A stretch of 64,000 nt of DNA from Apostichopus japonicus. Taxonomy: Eukaryota > Echinodermata > Holothuroidea > Aspidochirotida > Stichopodidae. The notes under the pieces are model-generated. The model did not search any database. It had not been told where the DNA came from and saw nothing but the letters and a program-made list of their open reading frames with translations. Both the position numbers and the translations under genes were made by a program. Positions 56,287 to 64,000 of this stretch are shown here, in pieces; the stretch's first letter is position 1; each line of letters begins with the position of its first letter. The stretch covers positions 19,404,489 to 19,468,488 of the forward strand of contig NC_092572.1 of the NCBI RefSeq assembly GCF_037975245.1. Reading direction: 5' to 3'.

Positions 56287-58560
56287 ACACCCAAACTGTA
56301 ATACCTCAGTTAACTTGATGGGTAAATTATATATAAATAGATGGCGCTGTACAATGATAAGTGCTTACAATCCCCAACTGAAAATCCAACTTTGATAAGC
56401 GTACAGTTTCATGTCTGGATATCGCTGCATCTGTATGTATATGTGACGAGTGACGTCACGCTGCCCAGACAACCGGGAACTTGAATTTAAGAAAGATTGA
56501 GAACGATGCAGAGAATTGGTTTGCAACTTGCTTCGACATTGTTATAAATGTAAATATGCACTGTCACATTTCATTTTGTGATTTTAGAGTGTTACAAATA
56601 CAACATTGGAAATAATTTGCCTTACGACACATAGGATAGAAGTTTTAGAGCAAACATCGTGGATTATACCACAAAAGAACGTAGATGGCATGACAATTTT
56701 TTAAAAACTTGACGCAATCCGTTTTATCCTGTACGAAGAATTAAAAATATATTATATTACGATAGTGTACGTAACGAAATATTAATTACATGTAAGTTTT
56801 AATCCGTTGCAACGGTAAATCAATTGATAATATCTCAGACTATATGGACTTATGTCCTGTGCATTTGTAACATACCAATATTATGTAACTGATTGAGTTA
56901 CTACGAAGCTAAACTGCATTTGAATACATAACTCGATAGGCACGTATACGGTTAAAGTATCACTGCATAATCTTCCGTCATTTCTTTCTCACGATCGGTT
57001 AAGTTTAAGGGACACTGAATTCTACACTATGACACTTGATCCTGTTGTTCAGGCATGTTGTTTGTTGCTATGGGCATGCTCTGCCTCTAGAATATTCATA
57101 ATGCTACATTACTAATGACGTCATCTCTTTGCCATCGTAACCCTCCACGCAAGTACCGCGTCATGATGCCAGTCAGAGGTATATACACCGGTGTTGGGGA
57201 ACTATCGCCTCTCACCCCGTTCCAATAACACGATTCACTATTGTTTCTGCGTAACATTGCGTTAACCAGTTATATCCATATCGTTACTACGTTCTATGTA
57301 TCCGTTCAAGTTGCCACTGAAGGATCTTTAAGTAAATTCGTTACTTTCTGGCTTCATCTTAATATGTCATCACTTCTTATACGGAATGGACTTTTCTTTT
57401 TTCATACTGACATTCATCCAGTGAACTGAAGTGGATCTCGTTATAACAAGTATAAGTATTCTTGGATGAACTTTTAATCATTTATTCATTCCTCGTCGCG
57501 CCTTCTGAGGAAGAGCTGTCTATCGGGGATCATCGCCGCTACACCATCGAGGTCATCGACTCCAAACCCAGTCTTCATATATATGTTTTTCTTTCTATCA
57601 AGCGTCTTAAGTTGAATGTACTCTTTGTTATTCACTCATGTATACCATTCACCCTTATTATCCATATTATTTGTAGGAGATAGAAATATTAATATTCAAA
57701 ATACCATACGAAACCTCGTCCATCTTTTCTTTTAGGCGTTGGCCACCCTTGGAAACTGTTTCTAAAGGAATACGAAATATTTATTTGTCGTTTCTGTAAC
57801 ACATAATATCGAAGTGCGTTCATTAGATTAGATATAGTTACACATAGCACTCTAAAACATTATTTGTTGCGATTTTAAAGTTAAGCAAGTGTTACAAAAA
57901 AAGAGTATATTACTGACTGAATTGAATGCCCTTGTTGCAACACGGAAAGTGTAAAGCATATGTCAAAGGTTCACACACTCGAAAATCCATATCTTGAGGA
58001 AACGTTGTCGATCGATGCCAATAAAAGGAGCAGTGGGGGAAGTGGGACTCAGTGGGGGCTCAGAAGGGGCAACAATTGGATGTTCCCGCTAAGCTGAACA
58101 ATTGCTTGTGGATCAATAAACAGTACAGTAGGTGCGATACGAGTGACTTTATCTTTAGAATATAAAAGTTGAACCATGTCACTGTTAATGATCTTGTTGA
58201 TTCTAATTGATGTGATTAGTTAATTCAAACTATAATTGATTGAGAAATAAATTGTCCTGTACTATATCAACTCATAACGGGTTGAGCAGTATGGTTTTCG
58301 AATAAATGGTTGATCTTAATCGTAGGTTTCTTTGGAGTAAATACAACTAAATAAGATTATGGAAACATAACAGGTGTACGAGGAGGTATGCAGGGCACCG
58401 TAGGTAGGGATGCATTTTGCACAAAAGTTGATTTTTCTCCTGTTCATGTCACGATTAGCTTGCACATCAATCCTAAAAAAAGAATTGATGTCTCAGTATA
58501 TAAGTATATGATTAGATACCCAAAGATGCAGAAGAAAAATCACACACATCATATGTGGCA

Positions 58561-58619
<59 letters not shown>

Positions 58620-59920
58620 CACTGCCACATATGATCACAGATAAAACGCAAATGAAAACAACCAAGAACGCAAACGTCAATAGTCTGCGCTATAAACGTG
58701 CGTATGAACAGTGGACTTTGACACTCTGCTAAAGTGAGGCAAAGTTTCAGACACAAAGGTTCAGACCTTGGAAGAAACTAAAGAAGGGTTATTTTCTAAC
58801 ATTTATTTTCACTTTGAGTCTGCATGGCTCATCAGTTAGGTAATGGATAGGCCGAGGAATAAAACGTTTACTTACCTAACCACTTATGGCCTCTAGTTCT
58901 TTCGTTTTTATCTCAAAATGAGAAACTTGGTGCCTCTTCCTATGATAATTGTCATAAGTCACGAAATATGTTTGGTTATGCTAATTTTACATCTTGTTTC
59001 GCACCGCTGTAAGTTACAACAAAAAAAATCCATTCTACTCTTTATAGGGGATGAGGAGGATGAGGGGGTGAGGGAGTGAGTGATGGTTAGGAGGCGTATG
59101 TCATCCGTAGTGTTAATCAGAGGACCATCTCCAAAAACTTGGAAACGAAATCAGCGTGTATGTTGCAACAATGGACAAACAGAAATATACACACCGTTGA
59201 CCCTCTATTCTGGTTTGTTGAGCGGTTGGGGTTCCTTACCTTTCGTGGATCATAAAATTTGCTAGCATCCTTCACAAACAAATACTAGTAAGATGAACAA
59301 AGATGAATGAGATACGTTCCGATTTGCTTTTCAGACTCATTCCATTTACTGACATGTATCTTGTGCTTTCAAATCGCTACGAGAGATCAAGAAAGATATG
59401 GAACTCTTCGAGGACTCCGAAGCAGTTGCCTTGGACCACAGAGAGAGGATCACATTTACTTCCAGCCAATAACAGGGTATCTTCTCCTAATCGGAAATAC
59501 TTCGCTCCTACACCTCTGAATATACAATCGTAAAGTTACAACAAATTGCCAAGTGCTCGTGTATACGTTATAACACCCTCCAACTCTTTAGCTGCCCCAC
59601 CTTCCTCCCACTTTTGTTGTGTTTTTAGGCCTCCTGGAAATAGCGGACCTTTAGCAGTGGCCTGATGTTTCCATGTATAAGGAGGAATACATTTCGGTTT
59701 AGGCTACAAGTCTACAATGAGTTTAAAGAAAGAAAGTCGAAATTATGGAATAATGGATCTTTGAAACACAATAATCAAGCAATTTCTGTATAAGGGTATG
59801 CTGGTTGTGATAATATTAAGGTACGGACGGAACCAGCTGTTTTATAATCAATGGCAACATATTAATTATTTCACTCTGAATGGCAATTCAATTACCCATT
59901 GTAATGCATTGACCATTATT
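56287..59920. other. Intergenic with a TA hairpin
   Basis: No exon is recognised. At 58548-58635 a (TA)n run is flanked by 15-base perfect inverted arms (atcatatgtggcagt / actgccacatatgat), so either strand can fold into one long hairpin. 59035-59085 is a short purine-rich run (gatgaggaggatgagg). Confidence 0.45.
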
Positions 59921-62900
59921 ACACTAAATATATTACAAGTGAAGCAAATTTGGAGGAAAATGGATGAGTAGGGTTTTGTAACTTTATGGACAGGACGTGT
60001 AAAACTTGAATACAAACCTATCGACAAGAAGAAAACTAAAAATACAGCAAATTGACAAATAAACAACGTATAAGTTGAGATGTCACCATGGTAATCGCAT
60101 CATTTAACTTATGCGACCCGGTGTCATAATTCTATGCTGCAGGAGTTTTGCCGCCAGGAGATCATTACTTGGAAAAATATATGGTAATCACTTGAATACA
60201 CTGATCTGTATATTATATGACTCGAAGCTATAAAGAAAACCTAAAAACCAGAGTAGACTCTGAGTTTTAATCAAAAATAGTCAATATTGTCTCACTTATT
60301 ATAACACTGAAAGGTTTACACTGAACAGCTTTCGAAAGTACTTTCCAGTTCCCTTTTGAACCATCAAGTATTCCAAAATTCAGAATTTTTTTCACTTTAT
60401 AGACAATAACATCTTCACTATTAAAAAAAAAACGATGTGCGTGTTTACACAAAAAAATTGGCAATTGACCTTTTGGCTTTGATAATGTTTTTAAAAGAAT
60501 CATAAGATGCTATTTGCAATTAACTGATGAACATAATAGGTTTTGTCCTTTGAAAAACACGTTTTTGCTTGAATACTTGTTTAACACTACAACTAGCATT
60601 TGGGTGGCACTCGGGTGAGGCACGAATTTTTGGGAGGGCACGTGCACGCGACATTCTGTCAGGGAGCAAACATTAACTCCAAGCATATTCCCGTGGCAAA
60701 CAAAGTTACCCTGGTCATAAGACAATATTCCACACTGTTAGTTTAACACCCAATGTCAATATCTTGGCCCTTACTTGAGATATGGTTTATTGCATGTTCG
60801 CTTTTTTGACATGCTTTATCAGCGATTCTTACAAGGATCTATACTTCTGCGAATGCATATATGCCATAACCATATTTCTTACAATATTTTATACACAATA
60901 CAAAAGACATATAGTCCAGACAATAGCAGTTCTTCTATAATCAAGTACTATTTGAGAGGTATTCAAAACAGTTGAACATTTTAGGCAATGTGCTATAAAA
61001 ACAATTATTTCAATTTTACAGGTGATTCACACAAATACAATTAAACCAAGTGTCCCTTCAACAGACAGGTTACCACTCAAGATAAACTGTCCAACATCTT
61101 TCATTGTGACTGCTACTGTGAGTCAGCTATGTTCACCAGCAAGTAATTCAGACCTGTCAATTAGATCCTCTGCCGCATTGCCGATGCCGTGATGACCATG
61201 AACAACTTAGCATGTGTAGTTTCCAGATAACTGCCATAGGCAAGCTCTTCTATCACTTAAACATTGACACTGAGTTTCAATGCGCAAAAAATTAACATTA
61301 TTTTCAATCGCATGACCAGCATGCGTCTAATATCATAGAAGAAGTATTAGTTTCTTAAGCATTTGAAAGCACACGGAAGGACAATAGACTAGATTCTCTG
61401 ATATTTGCTATGCTTCTTGTTCTGTTTGTCGTCTCAGCAATCGTCGGAACAATGAAGCACACCTTCGAATGCTTTGACGTTGGTCTGAAGTATGTTAATA
61501 GTAATATATGGAACATATATTTAACCAACATAAAGCTGAATTAGTGCGGTTTCAAATTGTGAAAACGTTGGAACGATAACTTTGTTCTGAATGGTCAAAC
61601 ATTAGGAATGTAATCCTTCAAGTCATAGTGATGACTGTGAGAGAAGCATACAAAGTATAATTTTTTCGTGTTACGTTGCACTGTAGTATATGCTATATAC
61701 ATATACGAAAGTCTCGCAAATAATACCAAAATCATGAGAATTCTGCAACCAGAGAAGTAAATCATTTCAGAGATGTCGAGGCTCATGCTGGGCAGAGAAA
61801 TGTTAGGGAAACAATATTGAGATGAATTTATCTAGGCATAAGTATGAACGAAAGATATATCGACCTTAACTTCTGACTATTCTTCGTGTGAATGTATTTA
61901 TCGCCACATAATATCTTCAAGCATTTATCCATGTAAAAAAAAACGTAGGTGGATTTTGCACTGGCTGGTGTGTAAAGTTATATCTCGTATTCCCTCAGTG
62001 ATATGCTACAACTTACGCAGTTACCTCTTAGCAGGTTACATACTAGATGGATGCCCAAACTGGAGGTTCAGGGCTGAACAGATATTTGGAACCCTTCAAC
62101 AAGTATTTTCTTGAACATATGGATGGATGTGTTTCCCTTTCATCTTCCTTAAGGGGTGTATTAGCCTACCGGTTTATCACTTCGAAATTGGTGCGCTGCT
62201 CGGTACAAGAATTCTTCTTTGTCGCAAAAGATGCTAGTCTCGTGCAAGACGTCAAATTTATCGTTTGTTTCAAGGCCTCATCACCTCCAGTTAGGTCACT
62301 GAGCCGGTAACAATTTACGCTCAAGTCCACCCTGCCTTCGTTCCTTCAATCGCGTTGTTTTTCATTCTGCCCTCTACAAGTCTTGGTGTGTGGGTGTTAC
62401 TTACCATACATATAGAGTGGTTGTATTGGAGGTTTTTAATTTGAGATGTATCCTGATTGGGGAAGTGATTTGTAATTTACGCAAATATACGTCATCACTT
62501 TGTGAATTTTTTGGCTATGGTTTTTTTAATGTATGACAAGATAGTAGCAATAAAATTCAATTGATGGTTAGAGGACCGCTATCTCAATTTACATAATTTG
62601 AGAGCGAACAACTCAAAACATAGTTGAATGTGTGAACGGAATGAATGAATGTATGGATGGATATATAAATGAATGAACAAGCAAACAAATAAATAAATAA
62701 ATAGATGGATGGATGGATGGATAAAATAATTCTGTTCCTGTCGGGGTTTCCTTCATATTTGTGAAATGTTTGCATAGCTGTCAAAGTTCTTTACCGTAAG
62801 GTTAATCGGTAAATGCAACACATATGTAAAACTTTCTCACTCTGTTTATAGCTGATTTATTGGCATAAAAGAAAAGAAATACATTTGCAGCACAAATGCC

Positions 62901-63562
62901 CTGATGACATTTTTCAGTTTGCTGTTGGCAAATGCAATTACAACATCCCTGAAAATATCTACGTAGTACAAACTGCTATATCATTGAACTATCAAACTGT
63001 AAACGAGAGTCTAAATTTACATAATTCATCTGGATAAAATCAATTATTTCAGAAAAAAAGTAACTGCAAAATCTGTGTTAGCAATGACGGCACAAAATAA
63101 AACTAAACTACTCAAACGGACAGGTGTTGACTTGTTACTGCACATTGTAATTATACGCACAATTATACCACCCTCGTTCCATGAGAAAAGCAAACATCTT
63201 CTCTCTAAACTGTATTTATTATTTATCATTTTATTATATTCCATATGTGACAGGCTGTCATAGACAGTGATTTTCCGAACAATACTTGTTGGCCATCCGT
63301 TTTGGTTGATAACCCCAATCAAGTGTGACATTTTCCAATTAGAGATATAGGCTAAGAGTGGGGTAAGGTTTAATTTGTCTTGACCTTATTTTTAGGCCGC
63401 AACGGCTCAGATGGGATATCATATTGTCAATTTTAGGACTATCAAGCGATTTGAGCGATTCAACTTAGATTGTGGTGAATACGCTTGCTGTGCGAAATCG
63501 AACTACTATATGGGTGGCTGTTGCTATACCTAATTTCACTACACTATGATACTACCAGGCTA
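59921..63562 (-). repeat. Arm A' of the inverted duplication (partner 22770-29089)
   Basis: It is the reverse complement of arm A by three shared blocks (59921-60470, 60555-60850 and 62590-63562). Its inner boundary at 59921 corresponds to the base just upstream of exon 1 of the NACHT gene. On the minus strand beyond it (below 59920) no propeller, DED or NACHT exon is found, so the arm carries only upstream flank. 60850-62590 has no recognised gene. Confidence 0.8.
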
Positions 63563-63689
63563 TAGTCAGGTGGCTTAGCAACAATTTCTAGGCTTAACGT
63601 TACCGGCCGGACAAAAGTACCAAATTTGGCATGGAGTTTCTTTTCGACCTATCTATTGATTTTATCCGTGGAACCCACTTGATCGGCTC

Positions 63690-64000
63690 CGATTTTCCAA
63701 GATGGCGACCAAAATCCAAGATGGCCGCAAGAAAAAAAGGAAATGTCATATATCTGGCTGTAAAAATCGGAGATGAACAAATGAGTGGTCAATTTAGGTG
63801 TTTCCGGGGTCACTGAAACAGATGATGATCATGGCATGTTGCTTGAGTAACCCACTTCCAAGATGGCGGCCAAAATCTAAGATGGCCGCCAGAAAAAAAA
63901 GGAATTGTCATATATCTGGCTGTAAAAATCAGAAATGAACAAACGAGGGGTCAATTCAGGTGTTTCCGAGCTCACTGGAACAGATGATGGTCATGGCATG
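63690..64000. repeat. Tandem repeat of about 161 bp at the right edge
   Basis: Two units begin near 63698 and 63859, both with 'caagatggcg.ccaaaatc', 'agatggccgc', 'tgtcatatatctggctgtaaa' and ending in 'tggtcatggcatg'-like sequence. It may continue beyond 64000. The aagatggc motif recurs twice within each unit. Confidence 0.8.

Overview
The window is AT-rich, intron-rich animal DNA. Exons are short, have GT..AG borders and join in matching phase, and the spaces between them are filled with degenerate transposons, microsatellites and minisatellites. Together with the gene families present (expanded NACHT receptors with death-fold adaptors, ZU5-UPA-Death proteins, class A GPCRs, Penelope-like and CR1/L2-like retroelements, hAT-type elements), this suggests a marine invertebrate deuterostome, most likely an echinoderm such as a sea cucumber. 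That assignment is inference.

Layout. (1) 182-14627, minus strand: a gene running off the left edge, read right to left as acidic exons, ZU5-UPA-linker-Death, then a second ZU5-UPA. It has no NACHT domain. (2) 14.8-22.8 kb: a duplicated 290-bp block, an hAT-like element (15922-17011), a frameshifted Penelope-like relic (18130-19037) and simple repeats. (3) 22.8-29.1 kb: arm A of a large inverted duplication, carrying a LINE endonuclease relic and a nested tandem repeat of about 532 bp. (4) 29096-48036, plus strand: the main gene. It encodes a beta-propeller-like exon, two death-effector-like exons, a NACHT ATPase, a conserved linker, ZU5, UPA and a C-terminal Death domain. Its introns hold a LINE relic blown up into a 72-bp minisatellite (37.6-40.1 kb) and a perfect 1.83-kb GATA array (43440-45270). 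(5) 48.9-54.0 kb: two broken class A GPCR genes. (6) 54163-56278: a hAT-like element with terminal inverted repeats and an 8-bp target-site duplication. (7) 59.9-63.6 kb: the inverted partner arm A', then a 161-bp tandem repeat at the right edge.

Main result. The plus-strand gene places a NACHT receptor in front of a ZU5-UPA-Death tail. This is the same logic as vertebrate NLRP1 (NACHT, then ZU5-UPA/FIIND, then a death-fold effector), but with death-effector-like domains at the front and a Death domain at the end. All three ZU5-UPA modules in the window keep a Phe-Ser-Trp at the same place, matching the F|S autoproteolysis site known from PIDD and FIIND proteins. The minus-strand gene is an inverted, NACHT-less paralogue of the 3' half, with its ZU5-UPA repeated.

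Caveats. Exon 5 of the main gene has an in-frame TGA at 34542-34544. The two death-effector exons cannot be joined to each other in frame, although each can be joined to its other neighbours. All gene models rest on reading splice sites and phases by eye; no transcript or database evidence was available.
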